A DNA stretch of 64,000 nucleotides from Unio delphinus (Eukaryota > Mollusca > Bivalvia > Unionida > Unionidae). Shown piece by piece: positions 42,553 to 51,799 of this stretch. The stretch's first letter is position 1. Each line of letters begins with the position of its first letter. The notes beneath the pieces are model-generated. The model ran no database searches. It was not told the origin of the DNA and saw nothing but the letters and a program-made list of their open reading frames with translations. The position numbers and the translations under genes are program-made. The DNA is taken from assembly GCA_029339505.1 (NCBI GenBank), contig JAQISU010000033.1, positions 2,102,001 through 2,166,000 on the forward strand, read 5' to 3'.

Positions 42553-45500
42553 ATGAAGGAGTTCAAGAGATTATCGAAAATTAAGCCTTGGAAAAATGTT
42601 AGATTTAATCTCGATAGAATCTCTGATATACCTAAAAGTCTAGTAGATGATAAAACCATATTGAGTAAAATCAGCGACTGTTTTAATGAGTTTAAGCGTG
42701 ATGGAGCATCTCATACGTGGTCGACATTTCGAATTATTGATGAAGATGTCAATATACCTGTAATTGATGCTACTATGAATGATATAAGAGCAGCTGAGAT
42801 ACTTTCACACCTTGGCCAGAAATCTCTACGGAGGTATTTTTTTAGAATAAAATTCATTATCGAAGAGGAAGGTGAATGGATTATCAGAGATAAATTTGAC
42901 CCAATCCTTAAGGATAAAAAAACTGTTATTGTGAGTAGAGATTCCAAACCAGGAATTCTAACTGGAATTGACAAACCATACTATGAGAAATCTTACCCTG
43001 TAACAGCAGTTGTGTATGGGTTATATCCAATAAATAATAATCCAAGTATTGCAAAACTAGCTCCAATGTTTTCATCATCAGTGGCTTTGCCACTTAATTG
43101 TGTAGCAACACGGTTAATAGAACACTTTACAAATGCATCCCGGAGAAACAAATTAACTGATCTACGAAGAAAAAAAATAACCGAATGGGAACTAACAGTG
43201 AATCAACATGGAGCAACGATTTCCGATATAGCTAAATTAGAAGCATTATTAAAATTTCCAATATCGGTAGCGACAATAACCGGAGAAGTATTATACGAAC
43301 CGAAATATCAATCGCGAGGAGCTCCAATTGAAATTATTGATCATAACAAACACGCGTGGACACCAGCGGTAAATATATTTCCACGAGAAAGAACTATTCG
43401 ATATATCCCTAAAGAATTTTCTAGGGATGGTTTAAAAAATGAGTATCATTTTAATGAAGAGAAATTATTTGATGCTATTCACGCGTTAACCAAAGACGAC
43501 CCTGTGTCAGTATGGTTACTCAGGAGTAATGAGGATCCGGAAATAGGATTTGATCAGTTTGTAAAACCAAATGGTGAATTATATCGAACTGAAGAATTAG
43601 ATACTAGAATGAGAAAAATCGCTAATGAGTATTTAGAAGGAAACACTAGTGTTTCTACTGTAGAAAAACTACTTACGGATAGTTTTACTATTCCATCAGT
43701 GGTAGCTCACTTCGCAAGAGAAAAAAACTCATGGCGTCCAACACGAAGTGATTTTCTGGAGGATGTGAAGTTGAGTTGCGTCGAATTTGGTCATGGAGGA
43801 TTGTGGAATACGAAATACTCACGTGATGGTATGATTTCAATTGATATATCCGCGTGTTATCCTGGAAGTTTTCTCGGATATGGAGAATGCTCTAAGTACT
43901 TCAAACGATTTGGACACCCCACACATGAAATGACTCGTGTTGCGATTAATGGTCCATTGCCTGGAACTGCTAGCAGTTCTAATTTTGATTTAACCGGGTT
44001 CGCTCGTGTGATATCATTCGAATTAGCTACAGGGTTACATCCGTGTAGTTATCTTTGGCTTGGTAGACATATGTATGAAAAAGCGTGGATGCCAATTGTG
44101 CTATTGCGGTATATGATCGATTGTGGTATGCTAATATCGTTAATTGTCAGTGAAGCGATTATTTGTTATAACGCTCAGAAAGATGTTTGGTTACCAAAAC
44201 CCGATCTAGAAAAAATAATTAACGAACAACGAAAACAATTGGGAGATTGTGAAACACTTATGGATTGGTCTAAGAAATTATTCGAAGGTAGTAATAGAGA
44301 GGCTAAAGATCTCGGACGAAAAATAATCGGTAAATTCACTCAAGGTGGAAGATTTGATAATGCAAAATACTCTTCTAGATTAATCATAGACGATGAAGAA
44401 TACAATTTCATAATATCTGATTTAATAAAAAAAGGGAAATTTGTAACCCGTAAGAACGCTTTTCTATCAGGGGAATTAGATGAGGAAGCTTACAAATCTG
44501 CGAGCGGAACTAATAATGTTTGGGTAGATGATGTCCTTCGAAATGGTAAGAAACTAGGTACGGTTGTTACCTACTGTGATGGAAAAAGTTGTCAATACAC
44601 ACAATTGAGAAGTTCTATGCTAGCCTATTCTTGTATTAATCTATTCTCGATGATAAATAGATTTCCTAATACCGCGGTTAGAGTAGCTACTGATTCGATG
44701 TATATCCATGAGAAATACAAATCAGATGTAGCTAAATTCACAGATCCTAAGGAAGCGTGGGGAAATTGGAGGTTTAAAAAAGAAACACTACATGAGTATT
44801 GTAAATCCGCAGACGTTGCTATGGATGATAAATACTTGAAAAGTAACCATAATATCTCAGAGATTCAATCAGAATTTTCTACTGCACCCCCCGTATCAGA
44901 TCCGATTTGTAGATACAAGACAGTTTATTTAAACGGCTGTGGTGGATCAGGAAAGACAACTCGTGCAATCGAATTATTTCGTAATAGAAACACAAATGTT
45001 TCTAACATGATTGTGTTAACACCAACTCACAGACTCGCCAGAGAGATGATAGCGCGTGGAGTAAAAGCTTGTACCTATCACAGCTTCTTTCGATGGAAAG
45101 GCGATAATTGGACTCCTGATCGAATGGGCGATAAATTCATTCCTGATGTAATAATCTGGGATGAAATATGCACGGTATCGTTAACAGTATTACAGACATT
45201 TCTATCATGGTTGTTGACAAAAAACACAAAAGTCGTCATGTGCGGGGATCACGGCCAACCGCAGCCATTTGTTGGTGGATCTCCACATGAATGGTTAAAA
45301 GGATTTGTAGATTATTATGAAGAGATTAATACCGACCATAGATCACTTGATGAACAATTACGAGAATTCAAAGCGCTAATTAGATTACAACCGGATAAAA
45401 TCCAATGTGAAATAGCGCGTGAAATAATCTCTGAAACTCCCATGAATGATTTTTGGGAAATGTGGAAGCCAAATGATTTAATAATCGCGAGTAGAAAAAT

Positions 45501-46200
45501 AGTCAGAGACGCACTTCAGATGAAGTTGTTTGCGCTACATAAAGAAAAATTTGCAACACTTCCAGTACCACTCTGTTATAGACCTAAGGATACACGAAAG
45601 CAGAATATCGACGTTGACATTCCTGGACAACAACAAAAGCAGAATTTAGTATTAAATGATATTGTGTTGGTTGATATCAGCGTCGTTAAAGATGCATTAG
45701 GTGCTGATAAATCCCCATGGACGTTAGGTTATGCAGCAACAATACACTCTTCACAGGGATTGACTATATCCGATACAACTCTTTGGATAGTAGATAATCA
45801 TATTGAGTGGTCAAATTTAGTTTATCTCGCAGTATCCAGAGTACGGCGAATAAACCAACTTCGAAGAATTGTTGTTGACGATAATGACAATACAATAAGT
45901 AATATACACACCGATGATAATATAATCAGAAAAAAACTCTCTGGTTATAAACAACAGGATAAAAAAAATAAAAGAGAATTTGACATTGATGCTGAATTAA
46001 TTAAGACACTAAAGCAACAACAGAACAATCACTGCGCGAGTTGCAATTGTATAATGAGTTGGAATTGGTCGGATAAAGATCCTCGCCAATTTACCGTAGA
46101 TAGAAATGATAACAATCTCGGTCATGTCAGAAACAATGTGAGGTTGACTTGTCTTGAGTGCAACAGACGCAGAGGTGCCAGCACCTTAGGTGCTAGTTAA
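42553..46200 (+). CDS. POLB: Family B DNA polymerase fused to SF1 helicase and HNH-like nuclease
   Basis: 1,215 residues from ATG 42553 (MKEFKRLSK). An ATG at 42502 would overlap the divergent gene's start codon and is less likely. Residues 1-400: conserved N-terminal part with LPLNCVATRLIEHF and DHNKHAWTP but no clear 3'-5' exonuclease DxE motif. Polymerase: motif A D431-ISACYP, a weak motif B around GRKIIGKFTQGGRF, motif C A712-T-D714-S, so the usual first Asp of DTDS is Ala. Helicase: Walker A GCGGSGKTT (795-803), Walker B IIWDE (D870), VVMCGDHGQPQPF, and YAATIHSSQGLT with YLAVSRVRR. C-terminus (1160-1210): CASC, VDRNDNNLGHVRNNV, CLECNRRRG, an HNH-type zinc nuclease fold. It would prime, unwind and copy the element. 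The last 8 bp overlap the integrase tail to tail. Confidence 0.92.
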   Translation: MKEFKRLSKIKPWKNVRFNLDRISDIPKSLVDDKTILSKISDCFNEFKRDGASHTWSTFRIIDEDVNIPVIDATMNDIRAAEILSHLGQKSLRRYFFRIKFIIEEEGEWIIRDKFDPILKDKKTVIVSRDSKPGILTGIDKPYYEKSYPVTAVVYGLYPINNNPSIAKLAPMFSSSVALPLNCVATRLIEHFTNASRRNKLTDLRRKKITEWELTVNQHGATISDIAKLEALLKFPISVATITGEVLYEPKYQSRGAPIEIIDHNKHAWTPAVNIFPRERTIRYIPKEFSRDGLKNEYHFNEEKLFDAIHALTKDDPVSVWLLRSNEDPEIGFDQFVKPNGELYRTEELDTRMRKIANEYLEGNTSVSTVEKLLTDSFTIPSVVAHFAREKNSWRPTRSDFLEDVKLSCVEFGHGGLWNTKYSRDGMISIDISACYPGSFLGYGECSKYFKRFGHPTHEMTRVAINGPLPGTASSSNFDLTGFARVISFELATGLHPCSYLWLGRHMYEKAWMPIVLLRYMIDCGMLISLIVSEAIICYNAQKDVWLPKPDLEKIINEQRKQLGDCETLMDWSKKLFEGSNREAKDLGRKIIGKFTQGGRFDNAKYSSRLIIDDEEYNFIISDLIKKGKFVTRKNAFLSGELDEEAYKSASGTNNVWVDDVLRNGKKLGTVVTYCDGKSCQYTQLRSSMLAYSCINLFSMINRFPNTAVRVATDSMYIHEKYKSDVAKFTDPKEAWGNWRFKKETLHEYCKSADVAMDDKYLKSNHNISEIQSEFSTAPPVSDPICRYKTVYLNGCGGSGKTTRAIELFRNRNTNVSNMIVLTPTHRLAREMIARGVKACTYHSFFRWKGDNWTPDRMGDKFIPDVIIWDEICTVSLTVLQTFLSWLLTKNTKVVMCGDHGQPQPFVGGSPHEWLKGFVDYYEEINTDHRSLDEQLREFKALIRLQPDKIQCEIAREIISETPMNDFWEMWKPNDLIIASRKIVRDALQMKLFALHKEKFATLPVPLCYRPKDTRKQNIDVDIPGQQQKQNLVLNDIVLVDISVVKDALGADKSPWTLGYAATIHSSQGLTISDTTLWIVDNHIEWSNLVYLAVSRVRRINQLRRIVVDDNDNTISNIHTDDNIIRKKLSGYKQQDKKNKREFDIDAELIKTLKQQQNNHCASCNCIMSWNWSDKDPRQFTVDRNDNNLGHVRNNVRLTCLECNRRRGASTLGAS

Positions 46201-47140
46201 GACCACGCGGTGGCAATTGAGTATCCTCGGGAATCACTTGTAATTGTTTGCGTGTAAATCCTCGCTGAGGAGCAGTTGAATCCAGTCTATAGATTGGAGG
46301 TCTACCAGTTGATCGTGTTATGCCGGATATTTTATGCGTAGTGACGCTCCAAATAGGATCAGTAGCTCTTTTTTTACCACCCTCAAGCTCTCCTGGTTCA
46401 TATAAGTACCTTACAATGACATTACTACCAAGAATTGGTTCTTTTTGTGAAATTCCTTGGATTTCCATTTTGATAGACGCCTTCTTAATAGCGTTGACAG
46501 GTTTCATATTAATTGTTCTAGTAATCTCATTATTGATTGCGGTAATCACAGCTGGTAATCTCTTGACCCATTCACGGGATCGTTTATCCTGTATGAATTC
46601 TTTTGCGTATTGATATCCGAATAACCGCTCAGCAAGGGTTTTATTAAACCGTTCAACAATTGCCTGATCGCGATGTAGCGCAGTGTGTCCTCGTCTGATG
46701 GCGACATTATGATGATTCATCGTAGATGTAACAACACCTTGAAATTCCTTGCCAGGATCAACTTGTAACAGATTTGGCCAGCGCAGAGGACCTCGTCGAT
46801 AAATTTTTTCAAATGCAGAAGCTACTTCAGTAGATGATTTTGTTTTTAACGGTTCTGCTTCTTTGTATCGACTTGCAATATCAACTAACGTTAACGCGTA
46901 TTTGTAACCGTTGTCATGCGGCAGAAATAGTATATCAGCTTGATGAACTTCATTAGGTGTTGTAACATCAAAATGCGAATAGTTAATTTGTTTAGGCGCT
47001 GGTAGATAAATTTGCCATATTGCCTGTTTAGATAACCAGTTTGCCGCTGTAGTTTTTTTCACCTTTGATGCACTAGCTAGTTTATTGATTGCTGCGTAAC
47101 CTCTCCAGTATCCTCTCGGAGAATAATAAATAGATTCCAT
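46193..47140 (-). CDS. INT: Retroviral-type DDE integrase
   Basis: 315 residues, ATG at 47140. It inserts the element and makes the 6-bp target duplication. The RNase H-like core shows Asp69 (HQADILFLPHDNGYKYALTL), Asp128 (LLQVDPGKEFQG) and Glu163 (RDQAIVERFNKTL), giving exact DD35E spacing. The N-terminus (about 1-50) looks like a helical DNA-binding region (KVKKTTAANWLSKQAIWQIY) without a full HHCC zinc site. The C-terminus (PPIYRLDSTAPQRGFTRKQL) is a small beta-rich tail; no chromodomain is seen. The gene seems intact. A perfect 16-bp palindrome (47144-47159) lies immediately upstream of its start, on the stop codon of the preceding gene. Confidence 0.95.
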   Translation of the reverse strand: MESIYYSPRGYWRGYAAINKLASASKVKKTTAANWLSKQAIWQIYLPAPKQINYSHFDVTTPNEVHQADILFLPHDNGYKYALTLVDIASRYKEAEPLKTKSSTEVASAFEKIYRRGPLRWPNLLQVDPGKEFQGVVTSTMNHHNVAIRRGHTALHRDQAIVERFNKTLAERLFGYQYAKEFIQDKRSREWVKRLPAVITAINNEITRTINMKPVNAIKKASIKMEIQGISQKEPILGSNVIVRYLYEPGELEGGKKRATDPIWSVTTHKISGITRSTGRPPIYRLDSTAPQRGFTRKQLQVIPEDTQLPPRGLN

Positions 47141-47158
47141 ATTAAAATGCTAGCATTT

Positions 47159-47673
47159 TCAATTACCAGCACCTAACATCAATTTACCCTTCATAGCAGA
47201 TTTTACCAACCAAGAAGCCAACTTTTCTTTGAAGGATTTATCAGGAATAGCATTTAACGCATGAATTAATTTTACATCTGCGAGATGTCTGTGTTGAAGA
47301 TTGCTGCTTTTATAAGCGACATCATGAGCATGACACGCCTTATCAATAGCGTTTATTGGATATTCGCCGGGTCGAGGCTGATTTTGATCATCAAGTCTGA
47401 TATCTAATCGTGTTCCCGGTCCACAGTAGCTATATCCTGGAAGGTGCTTTTCTCCTGGATACTTTGCCCACGGTGTTCCTGGGAGTTTTGTCAATTTGGC
47501 TGCAATATCACCTCCTCGTTTTTTTTTAAAGGTTTCGTGGAAGTAAATCTAAATTTTTTCGTACTACATTGTACGCATTTACCAGAAAGCGCTGATCGAT
47601 TATTTTTCGTTGTAATCGTCGTCAAGTCATTTGTGCCAGTACGCGTCCTACACTTCACACAATATAGATCCAT
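47159..47673 (-). pseudogene. Zinc-ribbon + phospholipase A2 gene, split by one frameshift
   Basis: The first part starts at ATG 47673 and encodes a ribbon with C5-x2-C8 and C33-x2-C36 (MDLYCVKCRTRTGTND, LSGKCVQC). The second part, open to TGA 47159 in another frame, has the PLA2 signature: Ca-binding YCGPGT and catalytic His-Asp in ACHAHDVAY, like the VP1 PLA2 of parvoviruses and other Polinton PLA2s. It is probably a lipase used to cross membranes. The second part has no ATG of its own near its start. The two frames are offset by one base at an A9 run on the coding strand (about 47520-47528). This could be a real lesion, a homopolymer sequencing error, or a slippage site. Confidence 0.85.
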
Positions 47674-47691
47674 AATTTATATATAACAGTT
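47674..47691. promoter_or_regulatory. 18-bp divergent promoter of zinc-ribbon/PLA2 and ATPase genes
   Basis: Only 18 bp (with TTTATATATAAC) separate the two start codons, so the TATA-like core must serve both or lie within the coding regions. Confidence 0.4.
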
Positions 47692-48354
47692 ATGAATGTA
47701 ATTGATTATTCAGCTACTCGACAACGAAAACCTATTAAACATCATGCAATGTTACCAGATTCTATTCGCGCGATTATCATCGGACCATCTGGAAGTGGTA
47801 AAACACAATTGCTACTTAATTTGATAACGAGATGGATGAAGTGGGATAAATTGTACATGATTGCTCCGAGTGTAGACGATCAACGATGTTATGAAGTGCT
47901 AAAGGATTTTAATGATGCCGCGCGAGAAATTAACGGTGATGATATCATTGAGTTTATAACCGATATCGAAGAGGCACCTAGTATTGATGATATTGATGGA
48001 AGTATTAACAATTTAGTCGTATATGATGATGTTATGTTGGAAAGACAAACAAATCCAGCAATGATATTTTCCAGAGGCAGACATAAAAACATAGATGTGA
48101 TATATGTTACTCAAAAATACGCACAGATTCCAAGTATAATAAGAGAAAATTGCAATTTAGTATGCGTATTTAACGGTACTGGAAAATACACATTACAAAA
48201 TATTTTTAATTACTGGTGTGACGGTGATATGGATTTTAATAAATTTAAAAATTTCTTTAGTATGGCTAGAACCGCCCCATACGGATTTATAACGATAAAT
48301 TTAGCAGACTCTCGGACAAGATATCGTATCGGACTTGATCAAATATTTAGTTAG
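47692..48354 (+). CDS. ATP: A32-like genome-packaging ATPase (FtsK/HerA superfamily)
   Basis: 220 residues, ATG at 47692. It pumps DNA into the capsid in related viruses. Walker A is GPSGSGKT (31-38). Walker B is NLVVYDDV (Asp113-Asp114). MIFSRGRHKNIDVIYVTQKY is the typical sensor/arginine region with a conserved Gln, and TAPYGFITINL lies near the end. Length is typical. The last seven codons (GLDQIFS and stop) lie inside the right TIR, so TIR homogenisation constrains the C-terminus. Confidence 0.95.
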   Translation: MNVIDYSATRQRKPIKHHAMLPDSIRAIIIGPSGSGKTQLLLNLITRWMKWDKLYMIAPSVDDQRCYEVLKDFNDAAREINGDDIIEFITDIEEAPSIDDIDGSINNLVVYDDVMLERQTNPAMIFSRGRHKNIDVIYVTQKYAQIPSIIRENCNLVCVFNGTGKYTLQNIFNYWCDGDMDFNKFKNFFSMARTAPYGFITINLADSRTRYRIGLDQIFS

Positions 48355-48553
48355 TAAAAATCGAAGATTTTCATAGCAGCCGAGGAGGTGAACGTCAACT
48401 AAATGGCGTCTTTTTTTTTTACCCTTGAGGAAGGCTCCGTTTGACAAACAGAACTCTAAAATTGTTAAGTCTCAGTTTGGCAAATGGAGCCTTAGAATAT
48501 TTTGCTTTAAATATACCCCAATTAGAGAAAGTCTGTTTTCCTCCTCTGCTGCT
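48331..48553 (-). repeat. Polinton right terminal inverted repeat
   Basis: Mirror of the left TIR, ending CTCCTCTGCTGCT. Its inner 24 bp encode the last residues and stop codon of the packaging ATPase; the palindrome AAAATCgaaGATTTT (48357-48371) starts 2 bases after that stop. Confidence 0.96.
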
Positions 48554-48559
48554 AAAGAA

Positions 48560-49983
48560 CACCTGAATATTTATTGCATGTATTCAATTTGCAATCGAAT
48601 ATACATTGTGATGTCATCATCAAATATTTACCATCATAACTGCCAACTTGGGCTGAAACAGAAACCATGAAGCCACAATTTCTACAAATTCTGTAAACAA
48701 CTGTTTACCATCTAAGCTTCATGCTGTCGTTGCAAAACAATTCAAAGCGTTCCTATAAAGCACAACATGGTTTGTCCACAGCTGCTGTTAAATCACCAGC
48801 CTTGCATAACTACAGTTTGTGTATAAGTATACAGTATGGTCCTTAAGTGATATACGTATGGAGAGGTCGGTGTCAAAAGTTTAAGTAACCAGCAAGGCAT
48901 ATTAAAAGTGATCACATTCATACATTCAAATACCAATTTTTGATTCAAATATTTGTTTTAGTACAAGAAAAATTTTGGCTACATTAACATAAAAACATGT
49001 ACATGTATATAAAACATTTCTGCACAACTTTGGTAATTGCATATTTATTTGTAATCTGTAAGAAAAAGGTCAAAGACATTGTATGTTATGACAGACTTTT
49101 CAAAAAGATCATAACCTTACACAATGAAAATTATCATCATTATTTTGATTAAAAAAATTGATAGTTATAAATTTTCAATGAAAAATGTAATCCATAAAAC
49201 ATGCAATATACTCAACATGAAGAGAAACAGATTAATATAATGCATGATTTACTAATTACTATTATTCTGAACATTAAATAAAAAGCTCTCTGGATATCTG
49301 CAAAAAGTATTGCTGAATATAAATCTGTGAGTCTCAGTTTGTGGATTAAAGTCTTTTTTTTTGTGATCAAAGAAAGTATGCACAATTTTCTTTTAAATAC
49401 GATGGACATATATAGTGAAACGATGATATAATTACAGTAACTGTTATGATTGAAAATGAAGACATCTGTTTGTAGATTAAAACAGATTTCTACCCGAAAA
49501 ACAAAATCAGTAAAACGGCTAACATGATCTTCTAAAGTATCAAATTACCTTTAAACGTCGACAAGTGAATAATGATTGTGAATCTTCCGCAAAACCATCA
49601 GTGTTCAAAAATTCTATCTAATGCGCTGAATTACAATACATTTGAATAGGATGGGACCTTCTTGAGAAGTTGATAGTAGTTTCCTAAACCAGCTCTATCA
49701 CTAATTTTTCTATCTGATTATCTCTTCTAAATTAAAAAAGACAGTTCTAATTTCAACCCATTTATTTCCCCCAAATTACCCATTTTTCTAAAAAATGCCC
49801 CTTCTATAAAGAAGAATGAGTCTTTCCCCCCCCCCCCATGAAAGAAATTCCTAGCTGGAGCACTGCAGGAAAAATTGCTTTCAAGTATAAACAAACATGT
49901 AATAGAGTAAGTGTTATTCAATTTTTTAAAAAGATTATTTTGTTTCCCAAAGAGAATTAAGCTGCACAGTGTATACAAATTAC
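48560..49983. other. TMEM192 intron, nothing recognised
   Basis: Host sequence right of the Polinton. No coding or RNA feature seen. Confidence 0.4.
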
Positions 49984-50092
49984 CTAAATCCAACATCTGA
50001 ACAGCTGGATTGTGTTTGGATAAAACTTGTCATCATCTCATCCTGATAAAGATCTGGGAAAGCCCCACTCCTATTGAACTGGACTGTTCGAT
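49984..50092 (-). CDS. TMEM192: TMEM192 penultimate coding exon
   Basis: 35 codons plus split codons at both ends (starts AT, ends AG|GTAATT). It encodes RTVQFNRSGAFPDLYQDEMM and ends QSSCSDVGF, the cytosolic tail before the coiled coil. Phases fit the exons on both sides of the Polinton-bearing intron exactly. Confidence 0.92.
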
Positions 50093-50489
50093 CTGAAACA
50101 CAAATGAAACGTTAATGTAAAATTGAAATAATATAAATAACTGTTACATTAAAAATCAAGATTTATGATGAAACATTTATTATTATATGAAAGATGTAAA
50201 ATATCTTAGCTTTAATTCCATGATTAGAGACAGTAAAAGATTCAACTCAATAACCTACATTCAAAATGCATGAAAAGAATTTTGAATAAAACTGAAAAAA
50301 ACTGCTGGTATGTAATCAACTAATTAAAAATTTTAATAACTAATGTATGGCCACATTCAGCTAATTAAAATCTTCAATTATTAACATATGGCTGCAATCA
50401 ACTTTAATACATTGCATCTATAAACTGATAAATTTGACTAGTTTTGAATTTCTGCTAAGTTTAAAGATAAAGAATTTTACTGAAAAAGA

Positions 50490-50755
50490 CATTCAAATGG
50501 ATACTGGAAAGTTACAGTACAAATAGACGAATCCACAATTTGTTCATTTCGATATTGGAAAGTTACAGTACAGATAGATGGCTCCCCAATTTGTTCATTT
50601 GGATATTGGAAAGTTACAATACTAATAGACAGCTCTCTGATCTGTTCATTTGGGTACTGGAAAGTTACAGTACTAATAGATGGCTGCCCAATTTGTTCAT
50701 TTGGATATTGGAAAGTTACAGAACAGACAGACAGCTTCCTGATTTGTTCAAATAA
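50490..50755. repeat. 51-bp minisatellite, 5 copies
   Basis: Unit with GGATATTGGAAAGTTACAGT followed by AATAGATGGCTCCCCAATTT and GTTCATTT. Since 51 is a multiple of three, both strands show open frames; these are artefacts in a TMEM192 intron. Confidence 0.9.
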
Positions 50756-51098
50756 ATAATCTGTCCTAACAAAAATGTCCAAAATGTATTGCTGTCAATA
50801 CAAATAAGAAAGCCTCAACATTTTGGCAAAATCCAATATATGCTTTCCTGACTTATTACAGGTAATAGTTACTTAATATTTTCTCATTTTAATATTGAAT
50901 GTTGAACTACCACAAACTAACCATCATCGTGTAACAATGTGCAATCACTTATGCCAGGCAACTGCTGATGGTTATACTATTATTGGTAAATTGGTAACTA
51001 AACAAAAAATGGACACGTAGTGTTTAGTTACATGGCGAAACCATTAACTCTTAAATTTTTTAAAAACTTTAAAAACGAAAATTGAACTATGCACTTAC

Positions 51099-51242
51099 AC
51101 AAATACAGGATTAATGAGACCAACTGAAGAAAGCACTGTAATGATACAATGATTTTAAGATAGTCCACTGGTTCTAAAGATGAGCAGGTTTTATCACACT
51201 TGTCATGTAACACTTGGGTGATCACCAGCAGCAGGGAATTGA
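51099..51242 (-). CDS. TMEM192: TMEM192 coding exon with the last two membrane helices
   Basis: Acceptor TTTTTCAG, donor T|GTAAGT. It encodes SLLLVITQVLHDKCDKTCSS and LKIIVSLQCFLQLVSLILYL, two hydrophobic segments separated by a short Cys-containing loop. Start and end phases match the neighbouring exons. Confidence 0.92.
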
Positions 51243-51799
51243 CTGAAAAACAATTAGACTCTAGGAATTAAAATGTTTATATGCATCTGTTCTTTTTTAA
51301 GATGATACTCATAAAGTTGATTCCTGGCATGTCAAAATGATTAGGTGGCATGAAACCAGAATGCACCATTCTGGGAAGACAAAGGAAATGTAAGACTTCA
51401 GATATAATTACATTTTCAACAAGAGTTATAATTTTTTTTAAATTGATCTCGTCTATATAAAGGGCTGACAAAAAATATCTACGGTCTGAGAGGACTCAAT
51501 AAGTCTGTTACACAAGGAAAATTTTCTGTCATTTGTCACAAAGAATATGGAGAATTCATCTTACACAATTTCATGAAATCTTGATTCCAAATGAGTGAAA
51601 AATTCTCAAGACATAAGTAAAGGTAATACCCATCAAGTTTCTTGACTGTTCATGCTACTATTTCAGTTAATAACTATTACGATTATACTTGTCTATAAGT
51701 AAAGTCAAACTGCAACCAACAAAGATCCTGATCTGCCATAACATAGAGCATCTGTAGGTCAGGGTCTATGCTATTTGTTTTACTAATTACTCCTATCAT
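51243..51799. other. TMEM192 intron, nothing recognised
   Basis: No coding or RNA feature seen. Confidence 0.4.

Larger units (their letters stand above)
32196..48553. mobile_element. Polinton/Maverick virus-like DNA transposon, 16,358 bp
   Basis: Defined by 223-bp terminal inverted repeats (32196-32418, 48331-48553). The target duplication AAAGAA lies at 32191-32196 and 48554-48559; the outermost A is shared, so the boundary is uncertain by one base. It contains the Polinton core set: family B polymerase, DD35E integrase, packaging ATPase, adenovirus-type protease and double-jelly-roll capsid protein. It sits in the last TMEM192 intron. All core genes are open; only the zinc-ribbon/PLA2 gene is broken. 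The nearly identical TIRs argue for a recent insertion. Transcription is mainly leftward, with the polymerase and the ATPase rightward. Confidence 0.97.
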
